NCBI RefSeq assembly: GCF_001423615.1
Contig: NZ_LMOU01000002.1
Location: 431,857 to 495,856, forward strand
Direction: 5' to 3'
Source: Microbacterium sp. Leaf159
Lineage (GTDB): Bacteria > Actinomycetota > Actinomycetes > Actinomycetales > Microbacteriaceae
DNA: 64,000 bases
Shown here: positions 9,066 to 18,900 of the stretch, piece after piece
How the letters are laid out: every line of letters starts with the position of its first letter
Position numbering within the stretch: position 1 is the first letter of the stretch
Notes under the pieces: model-generated
Database searches by the model: none
Told to the model about the DNA's origin: nothing
Seen by the model: only the letters and a program-made list of their open reading frames with translations
Translations under genes and position numbers: made by a program

Positions 9066-9434
9066 TTAAATAACCTCCGGCGCCAGCGAGACGATCTTCA
9101 TGAACTTCTTGTCACGAAGCTCGCGACCGACCGGTCCGAAGATACGGGTGCCGCGGGGCTCCCCGTCGTTCTTCAGGATCACGGCGGCGTTCTCGTCGAA
9201 CTTGATGTACGAACCGTCGGGACGGCGCGTGGACTTGACCGTGCGGACGATGACGGCCTTGACCACATCGCCCTTCTTGACGTTTCCGCCCGGGATCGCG
9301 TCCTTGACGGTCGCGACGATCGTGTCACCCAGACCGGCGTAACGACGACGCGAGCCGCCGAGCACACGGATGGTGAGCAGCTCCTTCGCGCCGGTGTTGT
9401 CGGCGACCTTGAGGCGGGATTCCTGCTGGATCAC
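9066..9434 (-). CDS. rplN: 50S ribosomal protein L14
   Basis: L14 binds at the subunit interface near the GTPase centre. The 122-residue product starts [18 protein letters not shown] and contains the L14 signature ([13 protein letters not shown]) and the terminal [11 protein letters not shown]. The start is GTG at 9434, overlapping the rpsQ stop as GTGA. It is full length. Confidence 0.97.
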   Translation of the reverse strand: MIQQESRLKVADNTGAKELLTIRVLGGSRRRYAGLGDTIVATVKDAIPGGNVKKGDVVKAVIVRTVKSTRRPDGSYIKFDENAAVILKNDGEPRGTRIFGPVGRELRDKKFMKIVSLAPEVI

Positions 9435-9748
9435 TTGGCCTTCTCCAGAATCTCCACCAGACGCCAGCGCTTCGTGGCGCTGAGCGGGCGGGTCTCGTTG
9501 ATCAGGACGAGGTCGCCGATGCCGGCGGAGTTCGCCTCATCGTGCGCCTTGACCTTCGAGGTGCGGCGGATGACCTTGCCGTAAAGCGGGTGCTTCACGC
9601 GGTCCTCGACCTCGACCACGATGGTCTTGTCCATCTTGTCGCTGATGACGTAGCCACGACGCGACTTGCGGTACCCACGGGCATCCGCATCGCGGACATC
9701 GTGTGCGGCGTGCTCAGCCTCGACGGCGGCTTCCTTCTTGGTGGCCAT
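9431..9748 (-). CDS. rpsQ: 30S ribosomal protein S17 with N-terminal extension
   Basis: S17 is a primary 16S rRNA binder with an OB fold. The core begins near residue 28 ([24 protein letters not shown]) and holds the signature [13 protein letters not shown]. An acidic/Ala N-terminal tail of about 27 residues makes it 105 residues, longer than the common 80-90. ATG at 9748 (TGATG with rpmC) is chosen; a GTG one codon upstream at 9751 is equally possible. Confidence 0.95.
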   Translation of the reverse strand: MATKKEAAVEAEHAAHDVRDADARGYRKSRRGYVISDKMDKTIVVEVEDRVKHPLYGKVIRRTSKVKAHDEANSAGIGDLVLINETRPLSATKRWRLVEILEKAK

Positions 9749-10065
9749 CACTCAGCCTCTTCCTTCACGGCGTCGTCGGCGGAGTCCGCCTTCTTCGCCT
9801 TCGACTTGGTCGCCTTCTTGGCCGGAGCCTCGACGGGAGCGGGCGTCGCACGGATGCCCAGCTCGCGCTCGCGGATCACGGTGTACAGGCGCGCGATGTC
9901 GCGCTTGACGGCGCGGATGCGGCCGTGGCTCTCCAGCTGGCCGGTGGCCGACTGGAAACGGAGGTTGAACAGCTCCTCCTTGGCCTTACGCAGCTCCTCA
10001 ACGAGGCGCTGGTCTTCGAACGTGTCGAGCTCTGCCGGAGCGAGCTCCTTGGTGCCGATCGCCAT
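9748..10065 (-). CDS. rpmC: 50S ribosomal protein L29 with charged C-terminal tail
   Basis: L29 sits at the peptide exit tunnel and contributes to the trigger-factor/SRP docking site. The helical core occupies residues 1-72 ([16 protein letters not shown] is the signature region). A tail of about 33 residues rich in Ala, Lys and Asp/Glu ([10 protein letters not shown]) follows, giving 105 residues where 65-75 is usual. It overlaps rplP (TAATG) and rpsQ (TGATG), so the tail is inside the coupled reading frame. Confidence 0.95.
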   Translation of the reverse strand: MAIGTKELAPAELDTFEDQRLVEELRKAKEELFNLRFQSATGQLESHGRIRAVKRDIARLYTVIRERELGIRATPAPVEAPAKKATKSKAKKADSADDAVKEEAE

Positions 10066-10484
10066 TACGCGTCGCCCTCCTCGCGCTTGATGATGCGTGC
10101 CTTGAGAGGCAGCTTGTGAATTGCTCGGGTCAGTGCCTCGCGAGCGAGTTCTTCGCTCACACCGGAGACCTCGAAGAGGACGCGACCCGGCTTGACGTTG
10201 GCGACCCACCACTCGGGGGAACCCTTACCGGAACCCATGCGGGTCTCAGCAGGCTTCTTGGTGAGCGGACGGTCAGGGTAGATGTTGATCCACACCTTTC
10301 CGCCACGCTTGATGTGACGCGTGACCGCGATACGAGCGGACTCGATCTGACGGTTCGTCACATAAGCAGGCGTGAGCGCCTGGATGCCGTACTCGCCGAA
10401 GGAGACCTTCGTGCCACCGGTCGCCTGGCCGCTACGGCCGGGGTGGTGCTGCTTACGGAACTTGACCTTACGGGGAATAAGCAT
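10065..10484 (-). CDS. rplP: 50S ribosomal protein L16
   Basis: L16 lies near the A site and peptidyl transferase centre. The 139-residue protein starts [20 protein letters not shown] and contains the signatures [15 protein letters not shown] ([18 protein letters not shown]) and [14 protein letters not shown]. It is full length. It overlaps rpsC by TGATG and rpmC by TAATG. Confidence 0.98.
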   Translation of the reverse strand: MLIPRKVKFRKQHHPGRSGQATGGTKVSFGEYGIQALTPAYVTNRQIESARIAVTRHIKRGGKVWINIYPDRPLTKKPAETRMGSGKGSPEWWVANVKPGRVLFEVSGVSEELAREALTRAIHKLPLKARIIKREEGDA

Positions 10485-11239
10485 CAGGCAGACGCTCCTT
10501 CTGCGACGGGTGCCTCGTTGCGCGGTGCGCGACGACGGTCGCCACCACGGTCATCACGACGAGCCTTGGGTGCGTTGGCCTGCTCGCGAGCGAGCTCCTT
10601 CGCCGTCAGGTCGCCCTTGTAGATCCAGACCTTCACGCCGATGCGGCCGAAGGTGGTCTTCGCCTCGTAGAAGCCGTAGTCGATGTTCGCGCGCAGCGTG
10701 TGCAGCGGCACACGACCCTCGCGGTAGAACTCCGAACGGCTCATCTCGGCGCCGCCGAGGCGGCCGGAGACCTGGATGCGGATGCCCTTGGCGCCAGCGC
10801 GCTGCGCGCCCTGGAGACCCTTGCGCATCGCACGACGGAACGCCACGCGAGCAGAGAGCTGCTCGGCGATGCCCTGTGCGACGAGCTGAGCGTCGGCCTC
10901 GGGGTTCTTGACCTCGAGGATGTTCAGCTGGATCTGCTTGCCCGAGAGCTTCTCGAGGTCGCCGCGGATGCGCTCGGCCTCTGCTCCACGACGACCGATC
11001 ACGATGCCCGGACGGGCGGTGTGGATGTCGACGCGGACGCGGTCACGGGTGCGCTCGATCTCGATGTTCGAGACACCGGCGCGGTCGAGCTGCGTCTTCA
11101 GCAGGTTGCGGATCTTGATGTCCTCGGCGACGTAGTCGGCGTAACGCTGACCCGGCTTCGTCGAGTCCGAGAACCAACGCGACACATGGTCAGTCGTGAT
11201 GCCGAGGCGGAAGCCGTACGGGTTTACTTTCTGTCCCAT
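10484..11239 (-). CDS. rpsC: 30S ribosomal protein S3
   Basis: S3 forms part of the mRNA entry helicase with S4 and S5. The 251-residue product starts [18 protein letters not shown], holds the KH domain ([22 protein letters not shown]) and the C-terminal S3 domain ([20 protein letters not shown]). After the folded part there is a charged Arg/Asp/Gly tail of about 30 residues. It overlaps rplV (TAATG) and rplP (TGATG). Confidence 0.98.
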   Translation of the reverse strand: MGQKVNPYGFRLGITTDHVSRWFSDSTKPGQRYADYVAEDIKIRNLLKTQLDRAGVSNIEIERTRDRVRVDIHTARPGIVIGRRGAEAERIRGDLEKLSGKQIQLNILEVKNPEADAQLVAQGIAEQLSARVAFRRAMRKGLQGAQRAGAKGIRIQVSGRLGGAEMSRSEFYREGRVPLHTLRANIDYGFYEAKTTFGRIGVKVWIYKGDLTAKELAREQANAPKARRDDRGGDRRRAPRNEAPVAEGASA

Positions 11240-11637
11240 TACTTGCTCGCCTTCTTGTTGCTGTCGCTTGCCGCAGCCGGAGCTGCCTCAGGCGTCGAGA
11301 GCACGACCGTGATGTGGCTCGTGCGCTTCTTGATCTGGAAAGCGCGACCCTGTGCACGGGGCTGGAAACGCTTGAGCGTCGTGCCCTCGTCTACGTAGGC
11401 GTTAGCCACGTACAGGTCCTGCTCGTCGAGGTACTCGCCGTCACGATCCGCCTTGACCTGCGCGTTGGCCATGGCCGACGCGACAAGCTTGTAGATCGGC
11501 TCACTGGCGCTCTGCTGTGCGAACTTCAGGATCGCCAGAGCCTCCTGGGCCTGCTTGCCCTTGATGAGCGCGACGACACGACGAGCCTTCTGAGGGGTCA
11601 CGCGGATGTGTCGCACGCGTGCGATGGACTCCACCAT
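11239..11637 (-). CDS. rplV: 50S ribosomal protein L22
   Basis: L22 lines the exit tunnel through its long beta-hairpin. The 132-residue product starts [21 protein letters not shown] and has the hairpin segment [23 protein letters not shown] 20-residue Ala/Ser/Lys tail follows. The ATG at 11637 is preferred over a longer in-frame reading because GAGGAGAG sits four bases upstream and the sequence then begins like the family. It lies 25 bases after rpsS. Confidence 0.97.
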   Translation of the reverse strand: MVESIARVRHIRVTPQKARRVVALIKGKQAQEALAILKFAQQSASEPIYKLVASAMANAQVKADRDGEYLDEQDLYVANAYVDEGTTLKRFQPRAQGRAFQIKKRTSHITVVLSTPEAAPAAASDSNKKASK

Positions 11638-11662
11638 TTCTCTCTCCTCTATCGCCACCGCG

Positions 11663-11944
11663 TCAGCGGCGGCGGCCCTTCTTGTCGTCCTTCTCGTGGC
11701 CGCGGAAGGTGCGGGTGGGCGCGAACTCGCCCAGTTTGTGGCCGACCATGGTCTCGGACACAAACACAGGGATGTGCTTGCGACCGTCGTGGACCGCGAT
11801 CGTGTGACCCAGCATGGCCGGGATGATCATGGACCGGCGGGACCAGGTCTTGATGACGTTCTTGGTGCCGGCTTCGTTCTGCACGACCACCTTGCGAAGC
11901 AGGTGATCGTCGACGAAGGGGCCCTTCTTAAGACTGCGAGGCAT
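11663..11944 (-). CDS. rpsS: 30S ribosomal protein S19
   Basis: S19 is in the 30S head with S13 and forms bridges to the 50S. The 93-residue product starts [19 protein letters not shown] and includes the signature [23 protein letters not shown] (here [13 protein letters not shown]). The length is normal. It lies 12 bases downstream of rplB. Confidence 0.98.
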   Translation of the reverse strand: MPRSLKKGPFVDDHLLRKVVVQNEAGTKNVIKTWSRRSMIIPAMLGHTIAVHDGRKHIPVFVSETMVGHKLGEFAPTRTFRGHEKDDKKGRRR

Positions 11945-11956
11945 CTTCTCTTACTC

Positions 11957-12796
11957 CTACTTACGCTTCTTGCCGGCGTTACGACGACGCACGATGTACT
12001 TGTCGCTTTCCTTGTTGGCGTGACGGGTGCGACCCTCAGCCTGGCCCCACGGGGAGACGGGGTGACGTCCACCGGACGTCTTGCCCTCACCACCACCGTG
12101 CGGGTGGTCGACCGGGTTCATCGCGACACCACGCACGGTCGGGCGGACGCCCTTCCAGCGCATGCGGCCGGCCTTACCCCAGTTGATGTTCGACTGCTCG
12201 GCGTTTCCGACCTCGCCGATGGTCGCGCGGCAGCGCGCATCGACGTTGCGGATCTCGCCCGAGGGCAGACGCAGCTGAGCGAAGTTGCCATCCTTGGCGA
12301 CGAGACGGACGGATGCACCGGCCGAACGTGCCATCTTCGCGCCGCCACCGGGACGGAGCTCGATCGCGTGGATGACGGTACCCGTCGGGATGTTCTTCAG
12401 CGGGAGGTTGTTGCCCGGCTTGATGTCGGCACCTGCACCCGACTCGATGACGTCGCCCTGCTTGAGCTTCGCCGGCGCGAGGATGTAGCGCTTCTCGCCG
12501 TCGAAGTAGTGCAGCAGCGCGATGCGTGCCGTGCGGTTGGGGTCGTACTCGATGTGAGCGACCTTGGCGTCCACGCCGTCCTTGTCATTGCGACGGAAGT
12601 CGATGACGCGGTACTGGCGCTTGTGGCCACCACCGATGTGACGGGTCGTGATACGGCCCTGGTTGTTGCGACCACCGGTCTTCGAGAGCGGGCGCAGCAG
12701 CGACTTCTCCGGCGTCGATCGGGTGATCTCGGCGAAGTCAGCCACCGACGAGCCGCGACGGCCCGGGGTCGTGGGCTTGTACTTGCGAATAGCCAT
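11957..12796 (-). CDS. rplB: 50S ribosomal protein L2
   Basis: L2 is required for subunit association and peptidyl transferase activity. The 279-residue product starts [17 protein letters not shown] and has the near-C-terminal signature [18 protein letters not shown], including the functionally important histidine of HPHGGGEG. It is full length. A good AAGGA lies seven bases before the ATG. Confidence 0.98.
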   Translation of the reverse strand: MAIRKYKPTTPGRRGSSVADFAEITRSTPEKSLLRPLSKTGGRNNQGRITTRHIGGGHKRQYRVIDFRRNDKDGVDAKVAHIEYDPNRTARIALLHYFDGEKRYILAPAKLKQGDVIESGAGADIKPGNNLPLKNIPTGTVIHAIELRPGGGAKMARSAGASVRLVAKDGNFAQLRLPSGEIRNVDARCRATIGEVGNAEQSNINWGKAGRMRWKGVRPTVRGVAMNPVDHPHGGGEGKTSGGRHPVSPWGQAEGRTRHANKESDKYIVRRRNAGKKRK

Positions 12797-12816
12797 GATT
12801 GTCCTTATCCCCCGGA

Positions 12817-13140
12817 TCAGCCGATTGCCGTGAAGATGTCGATGGTGCCCGACTTCAGGGTCACGATGGCGCGCTTGGTGTCCTTGCGCTTGCCCGTGCC
12901 GAAGCGGGTGCGACGAGCCTTGCCGACGCGGTTGAGGGTGTTGACCCCAGCGACCTTGACGCCGAAGATCTTCTCGATGGCGAGCTTGATCTCGGTCTTC
13001 GAAGCGCGCGGGTCCACGAGGAAGGTGTACTTACCCTCGTCGATGAGACCGTAGCTCTTCTCGGACACGACCGGCTTCAGGATGATGTCGCGCGGGTCCT
13101 TGTTCAGGGCCGTCTGGAGAACAGATGCCTGCTCGCTCAT
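12817..13140 (-). CDS. rplW: 50S ribosomal protein L23
   Basis: L23 lies at the tunnel exit and docks trigger factor and SRP. The 107-residue product starts [29 protein letters not shown] and contains the conserved Glu-bearing loop and the [19 protein letters not shown] segment. The ATG at 13140 overlaps the rplD stop (ATGA). Confidence 0.97.
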   Translation of the reverse strand: MSEQASVLQTALNKDPRDIILKPVVSEKSYGLIDEGKYTFLVDPRASKTEIKLAIEKIFGVKVAGVNTLNRVGKARRTRFGTGKRKDTKRAIVTLKSGTIDIFTAIG

Positions 13141-13799
13141 GCGGAGACCTCCTGGTTGGCGCCGGACTTGGAGGCGATGAAGCCCTCGAGCGCGGCCTGG
13201 GTGAAGACGATGTCGTCGGAGACGAGCACGTCGTATGCGTTGAGCTGGTCGAACGTCAGCACGTGCAGGTTCGACAGGTTGCGGATGCTCTTCAGCGTCA
13301 CGTCGTCGTTGCGCTCGATGACGACGAGCACGTTCTTCGACGAGACGACGTTGGTGAGGAAGTTCACCGCGGTCTTGGTCGAAGGCGTGCCGTCGATGCC
13401 GAACGACTCGATGGCGTGGATGCGGTCACCGCGGAAGCGGTCGCTCAGTGCACCACGGAGGGCAGCGGCGATCATCTTCTTGGGGGTGCGCTGCGAGTAA
13501 TCGCGCGGCTTGGGGCCGTGCACGATTCCACCACCGGTCATGTGCGGCGCGCGGATGGAGCCCTGACGAGCGTTACCCGTGCCCTTCTGCTTGAAGGGCT
13601 TGCGGCCGGCACCCGAGACCTCACCGCGACGCTTGGTCGAGTGGGTTCCCTGGCGAGCCGCCGCGAGCTGCGCGACGACGACCTGGTGGATGAGCGGGAT
13701 GTTCGTCTTGGCGTCGAACAGTTCGGCGGGAAGCTCGATCGAGCCAGCCTTCTTGCCGTCTGCCTTGAGGACGTCAAGCGCGAGAGTGGAGTCAGCCAT
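13137..13799 (-). CDS. rplD: 50S ribosomal protein L4
   Basis: L4 extends into the exit tunnel; in enterobacteria it also represses the S10 operon. The 220-residue product has the tunnel-loop region ([25 protein letters not shown]) with intact macrolide-sensitivity-type residues, and the C-terminal Rossmann-like half. It is of usual length. It overlaps rplW by four bases and begins two bases after rplC. Confidence 0.97.
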   Translation of the reverse strand: MADSTLALDVLKADGKKAGSIELPAELFDAKTNIPLIHQVVVAQLAAARQGTHSTKRRGEVSGAGRKPFKQKGTGNARQGSIRAPHMTGGGIVHGPKPRDYSQRTPKKMIAAALRGALSDRFRGDRIHAIESFGIDGTPSTKTAVNFLTNVVSSKNVLVVIERNDDVTLKSIRNLSNLHVLTFDQLNAYDVLVSDDIVFTQAALEGFIASKSGANQEVSA

Positions 13800-13801
13800 G
13801 A

Positions 13802-14461
13802 TCAGGCACCCTTCACTGCGTTGCGGACGTAGACGATGCGGCCACGAGCACCGGGGACGGCGCCCTTGACGAGCAGCAGACCCTTCTCGATGTCGACGGC
13901 GTGCACCGTGAGGTTGAGGACGGTCACGCGCTCGCCACCCATACGGCCGGCCATGCGCATGCCCTTGAAGACGCGGCTCGGGGTCGACGATGCGCCGATC
14001 GAGCCGGGCTTGCGGTGGTTGCGGTGCGAACCGTGCGAAGCCGAGACGCCCTTGAAGTTGTGACGCTTCATGACACCGGCGAAGCCCTTGCCCTTGCTCG
14101 TGCCGACGACGTCGACGAGCTGGCCTGCTTCGAAGGTGCCGTCGACCGTGAGCTCCTGGCCCAGCGAGTAGTCGCCGGCATCCGCGGTGCGGATCTCGGT
14201 GACGTGACGACGCGGCGTGACGCCTGCAGCCTCGAAGTGAGCGGTCAGCGGCTTGTTCACCTTGCGCGGGTCGATCTGGCCGTACGCGATCTGCACGGCG
14301 TTGTAGCCGTCCTTCTCGGGGGTACGGATCTGCGTGACCACGTTCGAGGCGAGCTCGATGACGGTGACGGGAACGAGCTTGCCGCTCTCGTTCCAGACCT
14401 GGGTCATACCGAGCTTCGTGCCCAGCATGCCCTTGGAAATCTTGGAGTTGATGTCAACCAT
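13802..14461 (-). CDS. rplC: 50S ribosomal protein L3
   Basis: L3 is an early assembly protein reaching the peptidyl transferase centre. The 219-residue product starts [21 protein letters not shown] and has the signature [20 protein letters not shown]. The ATG at 14461 is chosen over a longer in-frame start because the sequence then aligns with the family N-terminus. It lies eight bases after rpsJ. Confidence 0.97.
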   Translation of the reverse strand: MVDINSKISKGMLGTKLGMTQVWNESGKLVPVTVIELASNVVTQIRTPEKDGYNAVQIAYGQIDPRKVNKPLTAHFEAAGVTPRRHVTEIRTADAGDYSLGQELTVDGTFEAGQLVDVVGTSKGKGFAGVMKRHNFKGVSASHGSHRNHRKPGSIGASSTPSRVFKGMRMAGRMGGERVTVLNLTVHAVDIEKGLLLVKGAVPGARGRIVYVRNAVKGA

Positions 14462-14469
14462 GTCCGACC

Positions 14470-14778
14470 TCAGAGCTTGATCTCGATGTTGACATCGGCA
14501 GGAAGGTCGAGACGCATCAGCGAGTCGACAGCCTTGGGCGTCGGGTCGACGATGTCGATCAGACGCTTGTGGGTGCGCATCTCGAAGTGCTCGCGGCTGT
14601 CCTTGTACTTGTGCGGCGACCGGATGACGCACACGACGTTCTTCTCGGTCGGAAGGGGCACGGGGCCGACGACCGTGGCGCCCGCGCGGGTCACCGTGTC
14701 GACGATCTTGCGTGCGGACGTGTCGATGACCTCGTGGTCATACGACTTCAGGCGAATGCGGATCTTCTGTCCCGCCAT
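14470..14778 (-). CDS. rpsJ: 30S ribosomal protein S10
   Basis: S10 is a 30S head protein and, as NusE, a transcription antitermination factor. The 102-residue product starts [19 protein letters not shown] and contains the signature [20 protein letters not shown]. It is the first gene of the S10 cluster and follows an unusually long gene-free stretch of about 810 bases. The ATG at 14778 is preceded by AGAGAGAGC. Confidence 0.98.
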   Translation of the reverse strand: MAGQKIRIRLKSYDHEVIDTSARKIVDTVTRAGATVVGPVPLPTEKNVVCVIRSPHKYKDSREHFEMRTHKRLIDIVDPTPKAVDSLMRLDLPADVNIEIKL

Positions 14779-15588
14779 TGTCTGCTCTCTCTCTTTAAGC
14801 GTCTTACCGACCTGGGCCGGGTGACCCAGGGGCATTGGACGCACGTCGGCGCTGTTCGCGCCTCGGCACTCGAACGGCTCTCGCGAGTCGATCTGCTGCA
14901 CCACTGTTCTGCTGTCATCCCGCACGTCTCTCGACGAGCGGATGTCCGACCTCCGCCGCGCACGGCGAAGCCCTCGTGATGAAGATGTCGGGATCGTTCT
15001 GCCACCCGCGGCCTAGGTCCCTGCGCGCCTGCGCCGCCTATGCACTGCCGTGATGGTGATCCAGCAACGCTGAGCGCGCCGGAATGTCGAACCTGTCTAT
15101 TCTGCCACGGCCGATTTCACTTGCGCAAACCCGGGCGTGTCGCGCCGGCTGTGCATCTCCTGAGGGCACACCCCAGCCGTCGGATCGGCGCCTCTGATCG
15201 ACGCCGCCGACGACCCCTCAGCGCGCTGAGGAGAGCGGGGCGAGGCATCCCCATGCCTCGCCCCGCTTGGGGAGGGCGTTCAGTGCGAGGGGGCACACCG
15301 AACGCGAGGAGACCGGCGTGAAGGGACGCCGGGATCCTCGACCGAGGGCGCGGCGAAGCGACCGCCGCGCGGGCGGGAAGACGTCAGAGCGCACAGAGTG
15401 CGCGCGTCGCACGATGATCCCCAAAATCGTATTCCCCAGTTTGACGCGGCGAACCGCGTGAATTCGGGAAGTCGAACCCCTTCGACATCCCTGATCGCAA
15501 GTTCCCCAGGCGATCGAGAATCATTCTACGGGAACAGGCCGCTGAAACGCGATACCGCCACCCGGAATACTTGGTTCCGGACGCACAA
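14779..15588 (-). other. Gene-free S10 leader region with hairpins
   Basis: About 810 bases with no believable coding frame on either strand. It should hold the S10 operon promoter and 5' leader. Visible structure: a palindrome CTCAGCGCGCTGAG near 15218-15231, a perfect 14-bp hairpin at 15235-15266, and a weaker hairpin at about 15466-15491. No good -35/-10 pair was recognised with confidence. The A/T-rich stretch 15425-15450 and 15520-15535 (TAGAAT on the minus strand) are the best promoter candidates. Short open frames here have atypical Arg/Ser-rich translations and overlap the hairpins. Confidence 0.6.
15235..15266. terminator. Strong hairpin in the S10 leader
   Basis: A perfect 14-bp stem (15235-15248 with 15253-15266) and a four-base CCCC/GGGG loop, about 460 bases before rpsJ. 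There is no T-run on either side. It could be a terminator or attenuator for minus-strand transcription entering from the left-flowing genes at 15641 and beyond, or a leader structure of the S10 mRNA. Confidence 0.6.
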
Positions 15589-15620
15589 GAGCGGCGACTC
15601 CCCTCAGGGAGCCGCCGCTC
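15589..15620 (-). terminator. Terminator of the 70-aa protein gene
   Basis: A 14-bp stem (15589-15602 with 15607-15620, one mismatch, CTCA loop on the plus strand) lies 20 bases past the stop at 15641. Confidence 0.75.
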
Positions 15621-15640
15621 TCGGTCTCAATGGCGAGCTG

Positions 15641-15853
15641 TCACTCGTTGCCGACGGCCTTGTCGGCGCTGTCGCGGATCTCGTCGATCTTGTCCGCGGC
15701 ACCCGGAGCGAGCTTCTTCGCGAAGTCGGCGACGCCGTCGAGGACCTTGTCGCTGATGTCCTCGGCCTGCTCGCTCTTGACGGCCTCGGCGATCTTGTCC
15801 TTGTTCTGCTCGTACAGATCCTTGCCCTTGTTGACGGTGTCCTCGATACCCAT
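15641..15853 (-). CDS. Small helical charged protein, MT0933-antitoxin-like
   Basis: A 70-residue, Lys/Asp/Ala-rich, cysteine-free protein starting MGIEDTVNKGKDLYEQNKDKI with probable amphipathic helices throughout. It resembles the small actinobacterial proteins annotated as MT0933/Rv0909-like antitoxins or CsbD-like stress proteins, but no toxin partner is next to it, so the antitoxin label is weak. AGGGGG lies six bases before the ATG. It stands alone between the giant surface protein and the S10 leader, with its own terminator. Confidence 0.75.
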   Translation of the reverse strand: MGIEDTVNKGKDLYEQNKDKIAEAVKSEQAEDISDKVLDGVADFAKKLAPGAADKIDEIRDSADKAVGNE

Positions 15854-15942
15854 GCGGGCCCCCTTGTATGCGATCGGATGCGGCGGATCCCCGACGCACG
15901 TTCATTCTGCCCGGATCGGCGCCTGGGCGGAAGAGACGCGAA

Positions 15943-15967
15943 AGGGGCGGTCATACAGACCGCCCCT
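15943..15967 (-). terminator. Terminator of the giant surface-protein gene
   Basis: A perfect 10-bp stem (15943-15952 with 15958-15967) with a five-base loop and three T residues following on the minus strand, 12 bases past the stop. Confidence 0.8.
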
Positions 15968-15978
15968 CCCTGTCGCGA

Positions 15979-18900
15979 CTACTCGGCGGTGACGGCGTCC
16001 CGTCGACGGCGGTACGCGAGGAACAGCCCTCCGGAGATGAGCATCAGCAGCGCCATCGCGATCAGGCTCCAGGCCGTCTCGGCTCCGGTCGTCGCGAGCG
16101 GGTCGGCCGCCTTCACATCGACTGTCGCGTCGTCGACGAGCTGCGCCTCATCGGTCTGCTCGGTCGGCGAATCCACCACGACGGCGTTGGTCACCGACGG
16201 GTACGCCTGCTCGCCGATGCGCACGCGCAGGGTGAGAGTGACCTCCTCGTCGAGGGCGAGACCGTCCTCGAGCGTCCACGTCACGACCCGGCCGTCCACC
16301 CGCACACCCTGATCGGGCGAGCCGTCGAACGCGAGTCCTGCGGGCAGCGCATCCGTGATGGTGACGGGGCCAGGGTCCGCGGTCGGGCCGTCGTTGCGCA
16401 CGACGATCTCGTAGACGCCGACCTTGCCGACCTGGAAGCCACCGACGGCCGTCTTGGTGACCACGAGCGCGGCGAGGCCAGGCACTGTCACCACGTCGGA
16501 CGCGCGGTTGTCGTCGGGCGTGCGGTCGGGGTGCCCATCGGTGATCTCGGTCGCCGTGACATCCGCGACGTTGATGACCTCCGAGTACGCCGAGACCAGC
16601 ACCCGCGTCGTCACGACGAGCGGGGCCGCGGTCTCGCCCGGCACGAGCGGCAGCGCGTAGCGCGCGGTCACCAGGGTTCCGGCGAGAGGATCCTCGGCGT
16701 CGGCCGGCACGATCGAGTCGATCGTCCAGTCATCGCCCACCTCGTCGCCCACGAGAGTGGTGACCTCGAGACCCGCGGGCACGAGATCGGTCACCACGAC
16801 ACCGGTCGCCTCGGACGGACCGCTGTTGCGCACCTCGAGGGTGAACGGAAGCAGGTCGCCGATGCGCACGGCATCCGCATCATGCGTCTTGGTGATGGCG
16901 AGGTCGACCTCCCGATCCACTGCCACGGAGGCCGTGTCGGTGTCATTGTCGTTGTTCGAGTCCGGCGTGCCGGAGGACACCGTCGCGGTGTTCGTCAGCG
17001 TCGATCCGTGCACCACGGTCGGGTCGATCAGCGCATCGAATTCGATCACGGGCGTCGTGGCGCCCTCGACGAGCCCCGCGTCACCGGGCAGAAGCGTGAA
17101 CGTCACGCTCTGCGGGTCCGCCTCGTCGACTGCGGCCGCCCACGCCGCCGAGGCGTCGCCCGCGAGTGACGTGAAGCTCACGCCTGCGGGAAGACGGTCG
17201 ACGACCGTGACGGGACCGACCGCGTCGCTGGCACCGAGGTTGGCGACCTCCACGCGGTAGCGGATGCTCTCGCCCGCCACCGCGGAGGAGATCTCCGCGC
17301 CCTCGCTGTCGATCGCCGTCTTGATCAGCTGCAGATCGGCGTCGGTCGTGACGTCGATCACCGCCGTGTCGACGTCCTCGTGCGGCGAGTCCGAGCGGCT
17401 GTCCGACCACGACAGCGTCGCCGTGTTCGTCAGCTGCGTCCCCGTCGGGACGTTCGACGCGACGAGAGCGACCACGGTGATGGTGCTGTCGCCCAGCGGG
17501 TGCCCCGCCTGGGAGCAGCTCTCGCTCGCGTCGTCGCACGTCCAGCCCTCACCGGCGATCGAGACCGCGCTGAGTCCCTCCGGAAGCACGTCGGTCACGA
17601 ACGCGTCGGCCACCGAAGGGCCGTCGTTGCGCACCGTCAGCGTGTACTCGACCTCGGTACCCGCGATCCACGGGCCGTCGGCGACGGTCTTCGTGATCGA
17701 GAGCTCGGCGAGCGTGACGATCTCGACCGCGACCTCGCTGTGGTTGTTCGTCGGATCGAAGTCCTCCGGGCCCGTCACGTCGGCGGCGTTGACGAGTCGC
17801 TGCGGACGCACGTCCGCGGCGACCGCTGCAGTGACCTCGATCACCACCGTCGCACCCGATGCCAGGGTCTCCCCCTCGGCCAGCGCCGACCAGGCGATCG
17901 AGCGGCCGCCGTCAGTCACTGTCGCGTCGGCCGCGACCGCGCCGGACCCTGCGACGTCGATGGTCGACGAGACGTACGTCATCCCGGCCGGCAGGCGGTC
18001 GGCGATGTCGATCGGCGCACTCGAGATGCTCGGACCGTTGTTCGTGACGGTCAGCAGGAAGCGCGTCTGCGTGCCCGCGGTCACCTCGGGAGCATCCGCT
18101 CCGACCGGAGCACCGTCCGCGTCGAGCGCCACCTTCACGATCGAGAGGTCGGCCACCCGGTCGGATGCGGTGGTGTCGCCGTCGCGCGGGGTGTTCGTCG
18201 AGTTGGTCGCCTCGGCCTGCACCCAGTTCTCCACCTCGGAGCCCGGAGCGAGCGTCGAGTCCACCGCGTACGTCACGATGAACGACCGCGTGTTCTTCCC
18301 GGTCGCTGCCGGCACGGTGCCCGCCACCGCGAACGTGTCGTTCGCGGCCGGTCCCGCCGTGCGGGTCCAGGTGCCGTTCTCGTCCTGCACCGAGGAGTAG
18401 GAGAGCATCGACGGGACCTCATCGACGATACGCACGTCCCGAGCATCCGCCGGTCCGTTGTTCGTCACGACGACCCGGTAGCTGACGGTCTCGCCCGCGA
18501 CGACGTCCGGCAGGGCGGCCCCGAGCTGGGAGGCATCCTTCCAGTCGCCGTCGTCGAGCACGACGCGCGTCTTGGTGACGGCGAGAGTCGTGTCATCGCC
18601 AGGGGTGACCGTGACCTCGCCGGTGTTGTTGCCGGGGACCGGATCGGTCGTCGCACCGGGCTCGACGGATGCCGCGTTGCGGATGGCTCCCCCGGTCCAC
18701 GACGAATCGACGGTTCCGGTGAGCGACAGGTCCTGCGCAGGACCCACCGGCATCTGCTCTCCGACGAAGGTCCAGGTGATGGTGTCGCCCGCGGCGGCCG
18801 GCCACCCGTCCGATGCCGTGACCGTCCAGGACGTCAGGCCGGCGGACGGATCGCGCACCTCGCCGATCCCCGAGGGGATCGTGTCGGTCACCGTGATCGG

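Noticed and set aside
15040..15461. Short open frames on both strands in the S10 leader
   Set aside because: Their translations are Arg-rich, they overlap a perfect hairpin, and no start signal or leaderless -10 is present.
15641..15853. A toxin-antitoxin module at the MT0933-like gene
   Set aside because: No partner gene lies beside it; it is flanked by terminators on both sides.
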